Source: Terriglobia bacterium
GTDB taxonomy: Bacteria > Acidobacteriota > Terriglobia > Acidiferrales > UBA7541
Length of the DNA stretch: 64,000 bases
Reading direction: 5' to 3'
Assembly: GCA_020073605.1 (NCBI GenBank)
Contig: JAIQEW010000001.1
Span: forward strand, 124,001-188,000
The notes below the pieces were generated by a model. The model saw only the letters and a program-made list of their open reading frames with translations, had not been told where the DNA came from and did no database searches. The translations under genes were made by a program, and so were the position numbers. Of the stretch, positions 8,451 through 16,621 are shown in pieces; position 1 is the first letter of the stretch; each line of letters begins with the position of its first letter.

Positions 8451-8486
8451 AAAGCCCCGGGGCTCCCGCTCCGGGGCTTTCTATTT
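8451..8486 (+). terminator. Intrinsic terminator, probably bidirectional
   Basis: A perfect 10-bp inverted repeat AAAGCCCCGG / CCGGGGCTTT with a 10-base loop is followed by CTATTTT. It lies between the convergent lipoprotein gene and the TlpA-like gene, and the A-run in the 5' arm lets it serve both strands. Confidence 0.85.
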
Positions 8487-8530
8487 TGGTGGACCTACGG
8501 GTCGATTCGGAGCGCGCTTCGCGTCGCTCC

Positions 8531-9121
8531 CTAATGGCCCGCGATTGAATTATCTTTCGGGATGAGCCGCGCGCTCGCCGACACCAGAACCAGGCGAATC
8601 GCGTCAACGAAGGCTTCCTTCGGCTTCTCGCCCACGAAAGAGCGGGCCAGATGGCCGTCCCGAGCGTAGAAGACAGTTTCAGGCATCGCGCCCCGCCATT
8701 CCGGATTCACGCCCTGATAGAACGCATCCGTGTCGATGCCCGGTTTCTGGCGAAAGTTGGGAAACCCAGGGTGATTCTGCGCCAGAAAATGGCGAACCAG
8801 GTTCATGTCCGCGTCTTCGTCCAGGCTGATTCCCACAACGGCCAATCCCTGCGGCCCGTATTCCTTGGCCAGCGAGATGATCATGGGATATTCATTGCGG
8901 CACGGCTCGCACCACGTCGCCCAGAAGGTTACCAGCACGCCTTTGCCGTGGTAGCCCGCCAACATTTCCTTGTATCCGGCCAGGTCAAGCAGCGACGGAT
9001 CACCGGCCTCGGGGTTCGCTGCGGGTTTGGCCGCCATGGATCGCGGTTGTGGAAAGCCGAGTGTTGCGAGAAGAAGCGCAAGAGCAGCGATCGAAAGAAA
9101 ACGACGCCCAAGCCTAGGCAT
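8531..9121 (-). CDS. TlpA-like periplasmic thioredoxin-fold protein
   Basis: The 196-residue protein starts with a signal peptide (RRFLSIAALALLLATLGFP) and then has an AhpC/TSA-TlpA-type thioredoxin fold with the redox motif W-C71-E-P-C74 and the strand VLVTFWATWC. The GAMPETVFYARDG segment supplies the cis-proline loop. Family members act in the periplasm as thiol reductants, for example in cytochrome c maturation. No ccm/res genes are nearby, so its partner is unknown. The gene faces the glycine-zipper lipoprotein across a shared terminator. Confidence 0.9.
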   Translation of the reverse strand: MPRLGRRFLSIAALALLLATLGFPQPRSMAAKPAANPEAGDPSLLDLAGYKEMLAGYHGKGVLVTFWATWCEPCRNEYPMIISLAKEYGPQGLAVVGISLDEDADMNLVRHFLAQNHPGFPNFRQKPGIDTDAFYQGVNPEWRGAMPETVFYARDGHLARSFVGEKPKEAFVDAIRLVLVSASARLIPKDNSIAGH

Positions 9122-9292
9122 GGCCCATCCCCCTGAACTTCATTTTATCGGTTGCCAAACGAGGGCGCCAACCTATGCAAGTGCAGGCCAGTTACCGTTT
9201 CGCGTCTTTGCCGGGGCGCCGCTCGGGCGTGTCTCGCGCCCGGCGACGGGTGAATCCGCGCCCGCCGCGCGCTTTCGACTAGCTGGAGAGTC

Positions 9293-9321
9293 TTGTAACC
9301 CTCCCGAGTTTGATGATATAA
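9293..9321 (+). promoter_or_regulatory. Possible promoter for the ferredoxin gene
   Basis: TTGTAA at 9293-9298 and GATATA at 9315-9320 are spaced 16 bases apart in an AT-rich patch about 80 bases before the ferredoxin ATG. This is weak support, based on inspection only. Confidence 0.35.
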
Positions 9322-9398
9322 AAAACAGTCTCAGGGATGTGCCTGTAATCGCCGTGCGATCAATTCTTTAGGACTACGCAATCTTAGGAGAAAGCTAG

Positions 9399-9659
9399 AT
9401 GGCTTACGTAATCGCCGAGCCGTGCATCGGGACAAAGGATACCGCCTGCGTGGACGTGTGCCCCGTGGACTGCATCCACCCCCGAAAAGACGAAGCGGAT
9501 TTCGAAGGCGCGCAGCAACTCTTCATCAATCCCGATGAGTGCATCGACTGCGGCGCGTGCGTCCCGGTCTGCCCCGTGACGGCGATCTTCGCTCTCGAGG
9601 ATCTCCCGGAAAAGTGGGCCGCCTACACGAAGATCAACGCCGACTATTACAAGAAATAG
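9399..9659 (+). CDS. Seven-iron type ferredoxin
   Basis: The 86-residue protein has eight cysteines arranged like Azotobacter ferredoxin I: C9, C17, C21 and C25 in the first half and C48, C51, C54 and C58 in the second. By analogy C9, C17 and C58 would hold a [3Fe-4S] cluster and C21, C48, C51 and C54 a [4Fe-4S] cluster. The position equal to FdI Cys11 is not a cysteine. It is a soluble low-potential electron carrier. The ATG follows TTAGGAGAAAGCTAG. A strong intrinsic terminator follows, so it is probably monocistronic. The redox partner cannot be named from context. Confidence 0.95.
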   Translation: MAYVIAEPCIGTKDTACVDVCPVDCIHPRKDEADFEGAQQLFINPDECIDCGACVPVCPVTAIFALEDLPEKWAAYTKINADYYKK

Positions 9660-9719
9660 TGGCGCAAATTCCCTTCTCGCGCGATGCGGCGCGAGTCGTC
9701 TCTAAGGACAAATCACCCG

Positions 9720-9755
9720 CGCGGCGGATCTCTTCATCCGCCGCGTTTCTTTTTT
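9720..9755 (+). terminator. Intrinsic terminator of the ferredoxin gene
   Basis: The 10-bp perfect stem CGCGGCGGAT / ATCCGCCGCG with loop CTCTTC is followed by TTTCTTTTTT. The stop codon of the opposing DUF309 gene (9734-9736) falls in the loop, so the terminator overlaps the 3' end of that coding region. Confidence 0.85.
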
Positions 9756-10105
9756 CGCGCCAGCCGGATTCGCGGCGGCCTCTGCGCCGCGGGCTTGCTG
9801 CCCGCGCCCAGCATTTTCGCCCAGCGCTTTGCGTGGTCGCGAAGCTCCGCAAGCGCAAGGCCACGGTGATCGTCGGGAAAGCGGTTGAGCTTCACAATCC
9901 CCGCGGCAAGAAGCGATTGCGCGCCACGCGTATTCCCCCGCCCGGAATGATGAAAAGCGGCGGCGAGCTGAATCAGTCCCTGCAAGAAGCTCTTCTCCGG
10001 CTCGGGCTCGGCAAGCCAGAGTTCTTCCCAGACTTCATGGGCCTCAAAGAACTTCCGCGCGTTGAAAAGCGCCACGCCTCGCCGGAATTGTTCGCTTTCG
10101 CTCAT
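9734..10105 (-). CDS. DUF309 domain protein
   Basis: The 123-residue protein has the DUF309 signature: GVALFNARKFFEAHEVWEE near the N-terminus, then FLQGLIQLAAAFHHSGRGN and repeated helices. The family is a small all-alpha fold with a conserved HExWE-like motif of unknown function. The C-terminal tail is rich in Arg/Lys (RIRLARKKKRGG). It converges on the ferredoxin gene and shares its terminator. Confidence 0.85.
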   Translation of the reverse strand: MSESEQFRRGVALFNARKFFEAHEVWEELWLAEPEPEKSFLQGLIQLAAAFHHSGRGNTRGAQSLLAAGIVKLNRFPDDHRGLALAELRDHAKRWAKMLGAGSKPAAQRPPRIRLARKKKRGG

Positions 10106-10206
10106 CGTGAGCCTGCTCGATTCCCGGTAAAATTCTCATTGCCGCGCGCGATTTCCGGCCGGCGCAAGAATTCGCATCATAGCAGCTTCGGAATCGGCGG
10201 GACGTG

Positions 10207-10857
10207 ATGGAAATCCGCATTGAATTGCCGGAAGTAAAGCTTGGCGCCGTCGAAGCCGATAATCTCACCGTGGCGCCCGCGGACGCCGGGCTCGCTCGCC
10301 TGATGGACGAGATCTGCGACCGCAAGCGCCGCGAATTCACGGTCGAGAGCCTCGCCGAGGCGGAACCGACTCGCGCCGTCCGCGCGATGTTCCGCGCTTG
10401 GGACATCGACCCTTCCAAATACCGGCCTTCTTCGGAGGCGCTGCTGCGCCGCGTCGTGCAAGGCAAGGGGCTGTACCGTGTCTCGAACGTGGTTGACGTC
10501 GGAAACCTCGGCTCGATCGAGACGGCGTGGCCCTACGGCTGCTACGACCGCTCTCGGATTCGCCCTCCCGTCGTCTTCCGGCATGGCACGGCGGGCGAGC
10601 GCTACGAAGGCATCGGCAAGCGCGCCTGGCATCTTGATGGAAGACCTGTGCTCGCCGATGCGGGCGGCCCCTTCGGCAGCCCCATTAGCGACTCCACGCG
10701 CAGCATGATCACGGATTCCGCCCGCGATATTCTTGCGGTGATTTACGCGCCCTCCGGCGCCTCTGAAGCAGCCGTGGAAAATGCGATAGCTCGGCTGGCC
10801 GAGCGCCTCACGCAATTCGCCGGAGCCAGCGCGACGCGCTCTGCCATCTATCGGTGA
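10207..10857 (+). CDS. B3/B4 (PheT editing-like) domain protein
   Basis: The 216-residue protein matches the stand-alone B3/4 domain family, which is related to the editing domain of the phenylalanyl-tRNA synthetase beta subunit. Visible hallmarks are SKYRPSSEALLRRVVQGKGL, the VVDVGNLGSIETAWPYGCYD block and a later strand region ending in GGPFGSPISDSTRSMIT. Free B3/4 proteins are proposed to hydrolyse mischarged tRNA or D-aminoacyl derivatives, but this is unproven for most. The ATG at 10207 is preceded by an in-frame GTG; GGCGGG upstream favours the ATG. Confidence 0.85.
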   Translation: MEIRIELPEVKLGAVEADNLTVAPADAGLARLMDEICDRKRREFTVESLAEAEPTRAVRAMFRAWDIDPSKYRPSSEALLRRVVQGKGLYRVSNVVDVGNLGSIETAWPYGCYDRSRIRPPVVFRHGTAGERYEGIGKRAWHLDGRPVLADAGGPFGSPISDSTRSMITDSARDILAVIYAPSGASEAAVENAIARLAERLTQFAGASATRSAIYR

Positions 10858-10953
10858 GCGCGGGGAGTAGAAATCGCGCTACCCGGCGCAAGTCTCTGTC
10901 TGTGCAGTTCGACGGAATCAGGTTATCCTGTAAGGCGTCCCCGAGGTCCGCCG

Positions 10954-13062
10954 TTGCGGAAATTTGAGCTCGTCCTTCTGATCCACGCGCACCAGCCGGT
11001 CGGCAATTTCGACGACGTATTCGAACGCGCCTACGCCAGTTCCTATCTTCCGTTCGTGGAAGTCCTCTCGCGGCATCCATCGGTTCGCATGGGCCTGCAC
11101 TATTCCGGGCCGCTCCTTGAGTGGATCGAGCGCGCCCACCCGGAATATTTTGACCGCCTCCGGACGCTCGCCGGCCGCGGCCAGGTGGAAGTCGTCGGCG
11201 GCGGATTCTACGAACCGATCCTCGTGGCGATTCCACCGGAAGATCGCGAAGAGCAGATCACCCGCCTCGCGGACTACATCGAAGAGCACTTCAAAACGCG
11301 GCCGCGCGGCGCGTGGCTCGCCGAACGCGTGTGGGAGCCCCAGATTCCCTCGAGCCTTGCGCCTGCTGGGGTGCGCTACACGCTCGTGGACGACAACCAC
11401 TATCTCGGCGCCGGCTTCGAGCTCGATCAGCTCTACGGCTACTACATCTCGGAAGATTTGGGCCACAGCGTTAAGGTCCTTCCCGGCCTGAAATCCCTTC
11501 GATACCTGATTCCCTTCCGCGACGTAGGCGACACGATCGGCTTCCTGCGAGACGCCGCGGGCAAGCACCCGGGCGGCTTCGCGGCGATGGGAGACGACCT
11601 CGAAAAATTCGGCTCCTGGCCTTCCACGCACGACCATTGCTATCGCGACGGATGGCTCGAGCATTTCTTCTCCGCGCTGGAGCAGAATTCCGACTGGCTG
11701 GTCACATCCACGCCCGGGGACGCCGTCGATTCCCACGCGCCGCTCGGCCGCGCGAACCTTCCCACCGCTTCCTATACCGAAATGATGGAGTGGGCGCTTC
11801 CGGCGGCCGCGCGAGATCGCTTTCACGGCCTTGTGCAGGAATTCGCTTCGCGCCCCGACGCGCTGCCTTTCCTTCGCGGAGGAATCTGGCGCAGCTTTTT
11901 CACTAAATATCCCGAATCGAACCTGCTGCACAAGAAGATGCTCCACGTCTCCCATAAGATCGCGCGCCTCGCGCGCAGCCGCCGCCGCGACAGGAAATTC
12001 CGGCGGGAGCGCGAGGAAGCCACCACTCTGTTGCTGCAAGGGCAGTGCAACGATCCGTACTGGCACGGCGTTTTCGGCGGTCTCTATTCGCCGCACTTGC
12101 GCACGGCCGTCTGGCGTTCTCTTGAGCACGCCGAGACGATTGCGGACGGCCTCGCGCACCGGGAGCGGCACTACGCCGAAGCGGCGCAATTCGACTTCGA
12201 CGCCGATGGCCACGACGAACTCTATCTCACGTCGGACCGCTACGCCGCGCTGATCGCGCCGGATGACGGAGGCACGGTCAGCGCGCTCGACTTTCGCCCG
12301 CCGAATGTGACGCTAATCAATTCTCTCGCTCGCAAGCCCGAGACCTACCATGCGAAGGTCCGAAATCTGCCTGCGGCTCAGTCCGGCGGCGTGCAGTCGA
12401 TCCACGAGCAGACGCGCGTGAAGGAAGAGGGTCTCGACCGCCTGCTGAACTACGATCGCTGGCCGCGAAACGCCTTCCGGCTGCTGCTCTTCGGCCAGGG
12501 AAGAACTCACGACGATTACGCAACGCTGCGCCTGGAGGAAGACGGGGCGCTCGCGGGAGGGCGCTATCGCGTAACGGATTTATCGTCGGCTCGCGCTGCG
12601 CTTGCTTCCGAAGACAGCTCCGATTGGGCGGCGGCAAAGACCTTCTCGCTGCGCCCCACATCCGCCGGATTCGACATCGCCTGTGACGTGAGTCTGCGTC
12701 GAACGGGGCCGGGGATCGCTTCCGTCAACATCGGGATCGAGGTGGTGATCAATTTTCTCGCGCCTTCCGCGCCCGACCGGTACTTCGAATCCGATGGGCG
12801 CCGATTTCCGCTGCGATGGGCCGCCGCCGTGCCGGGCGCGAATCTTCGCGTCGTGGACGAATGGCAACGCGCCGCCGTAACGATCGAAGCGCCCGCCGCG
12901 CGCCAATTCTGGATTTCGCCAATTGAGACAGTCTCGGAATCGGAAGACGGCTTCGAGCGGATTTACCAGGGATCGCAGGTGATGGCCGTCTGGCCGGTGG
13001 AATTGGCGGCCGGCGCGGAATGGAAGGGGCAGCTGGTGCTCCACGCCGCCGCGCTCGCTTGA
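10954..13062 (+). CDS. GH57 4-alpha-glucanotransferase/alpha-amylase-like enzyme
   Basis: The 702-residue protein has the GH57 catalytic barrel: it opens with ELVLLIHAHQPVGNFDDVF and contains the nucleophile motif WLAERVWEP with Glu124, and the acid/base motif AAMGDDLEKFG with Asp214. These positions almost coincide with Glu123 and Asp214 of Thermococcus litoralis 4-alpha-glucanotransferase. The middle and C-terminal parts correspond to the DUF1925 and DUF1926 beta domains of the same subfamily. It probably remodels alpha-1,4-glucans such as glycogen in the cytoplasm, as no signal peptide is seen. The start is TTG, preceded by GAGG at seven bases. It stands alone. Confidence 0.92.
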   Translation: MRKFELVLLIHAHQPVGNFDDVFERAYASSYLPFVEVLSRHPSVRMGLHYSGPLLEWIERAHPEYFDRLRTLAGRGQVEVVGGGFYEPILVAIPPEDREEQITRLADYIEEHFKTRPRGAWLAERVWEPQIPSSLAPAGVRYTLVDDNHYLGAGFELDQLYGYYISEDLGHSVKVLPGLKSLRYLIPFRDVGDTIGFLRDAAGKHPGGFAAMGDDLEKFGSWPSTHDHCYRDGWLEHFFSALEQNSDWLVTSTPGDAVDSHAPLGRANLPTASYTEMMEWALPAAARDRFHGLVQEFASRPDALPFLRGGIWRSFFTKYPESNLLHKKMLHVSHKIARLARSRRRDRKFRREREEATTLLLQGQCNDPYWHGVFGGLYSPHLRTAVWRSLEHAETIADGLAHRERHYAEAAQFDFDADGHDELYLTSDRYAALIAPDDGGTVSALDFRPPNVTLINSLARKPETYHAKVRNLPAAQSGGVQSIHEQTRVKEEGLDRLLNYDRWPRNAFRLLLFGQGRTHDDYATLRLEEDGALAGGRYRVTDLSSARAALASEDSSDWAAAKTFSLRPTSAGFDIACDVSLRRTGPGIASVNIGIEVVINFLAPSAPDRYFESDGRRFPLRWAAAVPGANLRVVDEWQRAAVTIEAPAARQFWISPIETVSESEDGFERIYQGSQVMAVWPVELAAGAEWKGQLVLHAAALA

Positions 13063-13171
13063 CACCGGCATTCCTGAACGGCGCGAAGTAAGGTTTGCGT
13101 TCGGCGCCGCAGTAAATCGATCGCCTACGTAAGCGGTTGCCTAACATTTGCTCCTGTGGTTTAATCCGCCG

Positions 13172-13741
13172 ATGCGGACATTGATTCTTGTTCTTCTTGC
13201 CACCGCCATCGCGCTTCCCCAGACACTCGTTCAGCGTACTTTCTTGGTCCGTGCCGAAACCACTACCATTGACCCCTATTCGGGGATGACCCATATTTGC
13301 GTACTCGTCTATCCCGACGGCAAGTATCGTCTCGAGAGGAGTTCCCAGACAGAAGCCGGGCGCTCCGCCGAGGTGCTCGTTTATCTCGACCAACTCCCCG
13401 ACGCGAGCTTGAAGCAGTTGGATAGTGTGCTCGATGATCCCGCCTTTGGGAATATCCATACTCCGGAACCGCACGGCGGAATGATCCAGGACTTGGATGT
13501 GCTTATGTTGTCGGTCCCTCGGGTCAACGCGATTCAAAATTTGAGCTTTGAGACTGCCGCTCAGCGCAAGCCTTTCGAGAAAGCCCTGAAACCGTTCATC
13601 AACTGGATGAAGGATGTTGAAAAGCGAAAAGTTCGCGTCGCAAAGGGCGAATCCTCCGATAATTGCCGTGCGCCGATGGTGATGTATCGCAGCCAGGCCC
13701 CGCTGCCGTCGCGTGATCAAAACGGCCCCGATCAGCGGTAA
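13172..13741 (+). CDS. Secreted protein of unknown function
   Basis: From ATG 13172 the frame encodes 189 residues with a signal peptide (MRTLILVLLATAIALPQ). The mature part contains YSGMTHICVLVYPDGKYRLE and a helical C-terminal half rich in Lys, and resembles uncharacterised acidobacterial exported proteins. No catalytic motif is recognised. The frame extends eight codons upstream, but the hydrophobic core then sits too far in. Local GC is lower than that of its neighbours. The Trm112 gene follows 43 bases downstream. Confidence 0.7.
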   Translation: MRTLILVLLATAIALPQTLVQRTFLVRAETTTIDPYSGMTHICVLVYPDGKYRLERSSQTEAGRSAEVLVYLDQLPDASLKQLDSVLDDPAFGNIHTPEPHGGMIQDLDVLMLSVPRVNAIQNLSFETAAQRKPFEKALKPFINWMKDVEKRKVRVAKGESSDNCRAPMVMYRSQAPLPSRDQNGPDQR

Positions 13742-13784
13742 ACTATTCCTTGCACGTCTCGCATCGAATCGCTGGAGGCAACGG

Positions 13785-13958
13785 ATGGCTGTTTCAAAAG
13801 AGCTTCTCGATATTCTCGTTTGCCCGCTGTGCAAGACGCCGGTCAAACCAACTTCCGACCAGCAGGGCCTGAAGTGCGCCACCTGCCGGCGCGTCTATCC
13901 CGTTCGAGGCGACATCCCGGTCATGCTCGTGGACGAGGCCCGGGTCGACGCCGAGTGA
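13785..13958 (+). CDS. Trm112 family zinc-ribbon protein
   Basis: The 57-residue protein has the two CxxC knuckles of the Trm112/UPF0434 family (LDILVCPLCKTPV and LKCATCRRVYPVRGDIPVML). Homologues act as small activator subunits of methyltransferases or remain of unknown partner in bacteria. The ATG at 13785 follows CTGGAGGCAACGG, a strong ribosome-binding site, which rules out the longer frame starting at 13713. It nearly abuts the stop of the opposing membrane protein gene. Confidence 0.92.
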   Translation: MAVSKELLDILVCPLCKTPVKPTSDQQGLKCATCRRVYPVRGDIPVMLVDEARVDAE

Positions 13959-13964
13959 GCGTTG

Positions 13965-14435
13965 TTAAGAGGACTGGTCGAATTGCGGCGGCGGAAACTG
14001 CAGGGACAGATCTTTGAACTGGACCCAGAGCCGGACTTCCTTCGTCTTGCTCTGCCGCACCGCATCGTCCTTCTCGGGAAAAGTCTGGTAGGGGCTCACC
14101 TCCACGATCACCACCACTCCCGATGACCCACTCGGCGGCCGATACGTGCCCTTGACGTTGAAGCTCTTCACCGGCCCGTAGTAGCCGTCCGGTCCCCAAT
14201 CGCTGATGAAATCCTTGAGAGAGTAGGAAGGCGAGGGACTCCACATGCCGTACGCCTGCTGCATGTTTCCAGCCACCACGGCGTTCAGAAAATGATAGAC
14301 CGCCGTCTTCTCCGCATGGTATCGGAGCAGCCACCAGATACTCCCGCCGCCGAGCAGGATGAGAACGACCGTCGTAATCAGGTAGCGCCGGAGCTTTGAC
14401 GTCGGATGCTCTTCTGTCGAATCCAAAAGACCCAC
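13965..14435 (-). CDS. Membrane-anchored protein at the end of the efflux operon
   Basis: The 156-residue protein has one N-terminal transmembrane helix (LRRYLITTVVLILLGGGSIWWLL, residues ~16-38) and a periplasmic alpha/beta domain with HFLNAVVAGNMQQAYGMWSPS, resembling Coa1/DUF4878-like small domains that often follow a membrane anchor. No function can be assigned. It starts 15 bases after the stop of the ABC permease gene and is probably the last gene of that operon, so a link to export is possible but unproven. Confidence 0.75.
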   Translation of the reverse strand: MGLLDSTEEHPTSKLRRYLITTVVLILLGGGSIWWLLRYHAEKTAVYHFLNAVVAGNMQQAYGMWSPSPSYSLKDFISDWGPDGYYGPVKSFNVKGTYRPPSGSSGVVVIVEVSPYQTFPEKDDAVRQSKTKEVRLWVQFKDLSLQFPPPQFDQSS

Positions 14436-14450
14436 AGGACCTCCTGCAAT

Positions 14451-15569
14451 TTACAGTTGGCGTTTGAACAGCAGCATGCAGCCCGTGATCATCAACGCCG
14501 AAAAGCCAGTCAAAATTAACACGTCCAGGTAGATTCCCTCAAATCCGGTGCTCTTGAGCGTCAGGTTTCGCAGGGCGTGCACCGTATAGGTGAAGGGATC
14601 GATCACGGAGATCCAGCGCAGCCAGGCCGGAAACGCCTCCGTGGGATAGACGGCGCCGGACGGAAAGAACAGCAGCATGTTGAGCACGCCGAAAATCGCG
14701 CGCGGCACCAGCGGATCATCCACGCGCACCATCACCAAAAACATGAGGCTGATCATGGAAATCGACGCGACCAGAAGAACGATCGCCAGGTACACGAGCC
14801 GCACCGGGTCCCAAATCCGCGGAATTCCGGCGATCAGCCCTCCTATGACGGTGAGAGACATTCCCGCCATAAACGCCTTCAGCGTTCCTGCCCCGATGAG
14901 CCCGGCAACGAGCTCCGATTTGTGAATCGGCGTGAGCAAATAGCCCTCGTGAAGCCCGCGCGTCTTGTCGTCGATATACGTGATTCCGCCGCCGATCATG
15001 GCCGTAATGAAAATTCCCATCGCGGTGGACCCTGCGAGCAAGTACTTGATGTATTCGACGTAGGGATAGATCTCCACAACGTTGAGCTGCACCAGGGATT
15101 CGAGGCGCGGTTGGACGTCCGGCGTGTTGAGCTGCGTGGTCATCTCCTGCACGCGTTCGAGAATGGAGCCCGAAATGAACTGATCGCTGTTGTCCTCCGT
15201 AAAGAGGATGCGCGGCCGGTCGTGCTGGTAGTAGCGGCGGGAAAACTCATGGGGGATGTCCACGACTCCCCGGACGAAGCCGGCGTGCAGGTCGTCCACG
15301 GCGCGGGGCAGCGAATCGTACTCCACGATTCGAAACGTGTTCGGGCCTGCCTCGATCCCCGCGAACATTTCCTTTACCCGGCGCGATTCGACGGAATGAT
15401 CTTCATCCACCACCGCGAGAGGCGCGTTCTTGATCTTCCCTCCAAACGCATAGCCGAGGACCACGAGTTGCACCAGCGGGAAGATCAGGGAGCTCAGCAT
15501 CAACGCGGGGCTGCGGAAGAATTTCCGCATGTCGCGTTCGATGAGCGCCGAAACCCGGTAGAGCTTCAT
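14451..15569 (-). CDS. ABC-2 type transporter permease
   Basis: The 372-residue protein has the ABC-2 exporter architecture: one N-terminal helix (FRSPALMLSSLIFPLVQLVVLG), a large extracytoplasmic domain (residues ~45-180) and five C-terminal helices with the YIDDKTRGLHEGYLLTP coupling region. It would form the membrane channel used by the adjacent ATPase. The ATG has GAGGAAG upstream. Together with HlyD and TetR genes this is a drug-efflux or lipid-export module of the YhhJ/YbhSR type. Substrate is unknown. Confidence 0.93.
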   Translation of the reverse strand: MKLYRVSALIERDMRKFFRSPALMLSSLIFPLVQLVVLGYAFGGKIKNAPLAVVDEDHSVESRRVKEMFAGIEAGPNTFRIVEYDSLPRAVDDLHAGFVRGVVDIPHEFSRRYYQHDRPRILFTEDNSDQFISGSILERVQEMTTQLNTPDVQPRLESLVQLNVVEIYPYVEYIKYLLAGSTAMGIFITAMIGGGITYIDDKTRGLHEGYLLTPIHKSELVAGLIGAGTLKAFMAGMSLTVIGGLIAGIPRIWDPVRLVYLAIVLLVASISMISLMFLVMVRVDDPLVPRAIFGVLNMLLFFPSGAVYPTEAFPAWLRWISVIDPFTYTVHALRNLTLKSTGFEGIYLDVLILTGFSALMITGCMLLFKRQL

Positions 15570-15617
15570 GGCTGCACTTCCTCCCCGCCCGGCGATAGCG
15601 GCACGAGCGCGCTGCGG

Positions 15618-16598
15618 CTACCGGGAAAACGGACTCGGTTCATACGTGGCTCTCTGTGGCGCATCGCGCAACGCGTTGCCGGTGTAGTGCAGAAACACGT
15701 CGTCGAGCGTCGTGCTCTGCACGGTCACTTTCTTGACGGTCACATTCCGCATGCGCGCCAGGTCCATCAGCGCCGCGACGGTCACCGGGCCGTCGTTCGA
15801 GTTGATATGGACCACATCGTTGTGCTCGGTTACGCCGGTGGCATGCGTCAGAGTGCGAAGCTGCTCCATCCAGTCCGGCGGCGCGCCCTCGAATTCGGCT
15901 TCGACGATTTCCGTGCCCGGAATGCTGTCCTTCAGACGGACCGGAGTGTCGAGCGCGGCGAGTTTCCCGTGGTCCACGATGGCAATGCGATCGCAAAGCC
16001 TGTCGGCCTCATCCATGTAGTGGGTGGTCAGGAGAATAGTGAGGTCCGATTTCTCGCGCAACGTCCGAATCATCTCCCACACGTGGGTGCGCGACACGGG
16101 GTCGAGCCCTGTTGTCGGCTCGTCGAGGAACATGATTTTGGGCGAATGGACCAGGCCTCGGGCGATCTCCAGGCGCCGGCGCATGCCGCCCGAAAACGTT
16201 CTCACCAGCGCATCGCGAAATTTCAATAGCTCCACGGATTCGAGCAGTTGGTCGATCAGGGCATCGCGCTTGTCCGAAGGAACGCCGTATAGTTTTGCGT
16301 GGATGGCAATGTTCTCTTTGGCGGTCAATTCGGGATCGGAAGTGAATGCCTGTGGAATCACGCCGAGTACGGTGCGCACTCCATTCGCGTCGGTGATGAT
16401 GTCGTGGCCAGCGATCCGGGCCGTGCCGGAAGTGGGCGGCGTGAGCGTGGTCATCACGCGGATCAGCGTCGTCTTTCCGGCCCCGTTGGGGCCCAGCAGC
16501 CCGAAGATCTCCTGCTGCGCCACGTGGAAGCTGACGTCGTCGACCGCCACGAAATCGCCGAACTTCTTCGTTATGTGATCGACTTCAATCGCATCCAT
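15618..16598 (-). CDS. ABC-2 type transporter ATP-binding protein
   Basis: The 326-residue protein shows Walker A (GPNGAGKTTLI), the Q-loop (IPQAFTSD), the signature TFSGGMRRRLEIARG, Walker B (IMFLDEPTTGLD) and the switch histidine (LLTTHYMDEAD). The C-terminal ~90 residues are the DrrA/CcmA-type extension seen in drug-export ATPases. It is followed by its permease after 48 bases and preceded by hlyD, which fits a tripartite efflux pump. Confidence 0.95.
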   Translation of the reverse strand: MDAIEVDHITKKFGDFVAVDDVSFHVAQQEIFGLLGPNGAGKTTLIRVMTTLTPPTSGTARIAGHDIITDANGVRTVLGVIPQAFTSDPELTAKENIAIHAKLYGVPSDKRDALIDQLLESVELLKFRDALVRTFSGGMRRRLEIARGLVHSPKIMFLDEPTTGLDPVSRTHVWEMIRTLREKSDLTILLTTHYMDEADRLCDRIAIVDHGKLAALDTPVRLKDSIPGTEIVEAEFEGAPPDWMEQLRTLTHATGVTEHNDVVHINSNDGPVTVAALMDLARMRNVTVKKVTVQSTTLDDVFLHYTGNALRDAPQRATYEPSPFSR

Positions 16599-16621
16599 GG
16601 AAGCCCGCTCTCACCGTTTCC

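Noticed and set aside
14577-16229. A 550-codon plus-strand frame opposite the ABC transporter genes
   Set aside because: Antisense shadow of two well-recognised genes; no domain and the usual His/Arg/Val-rich shadow composition.
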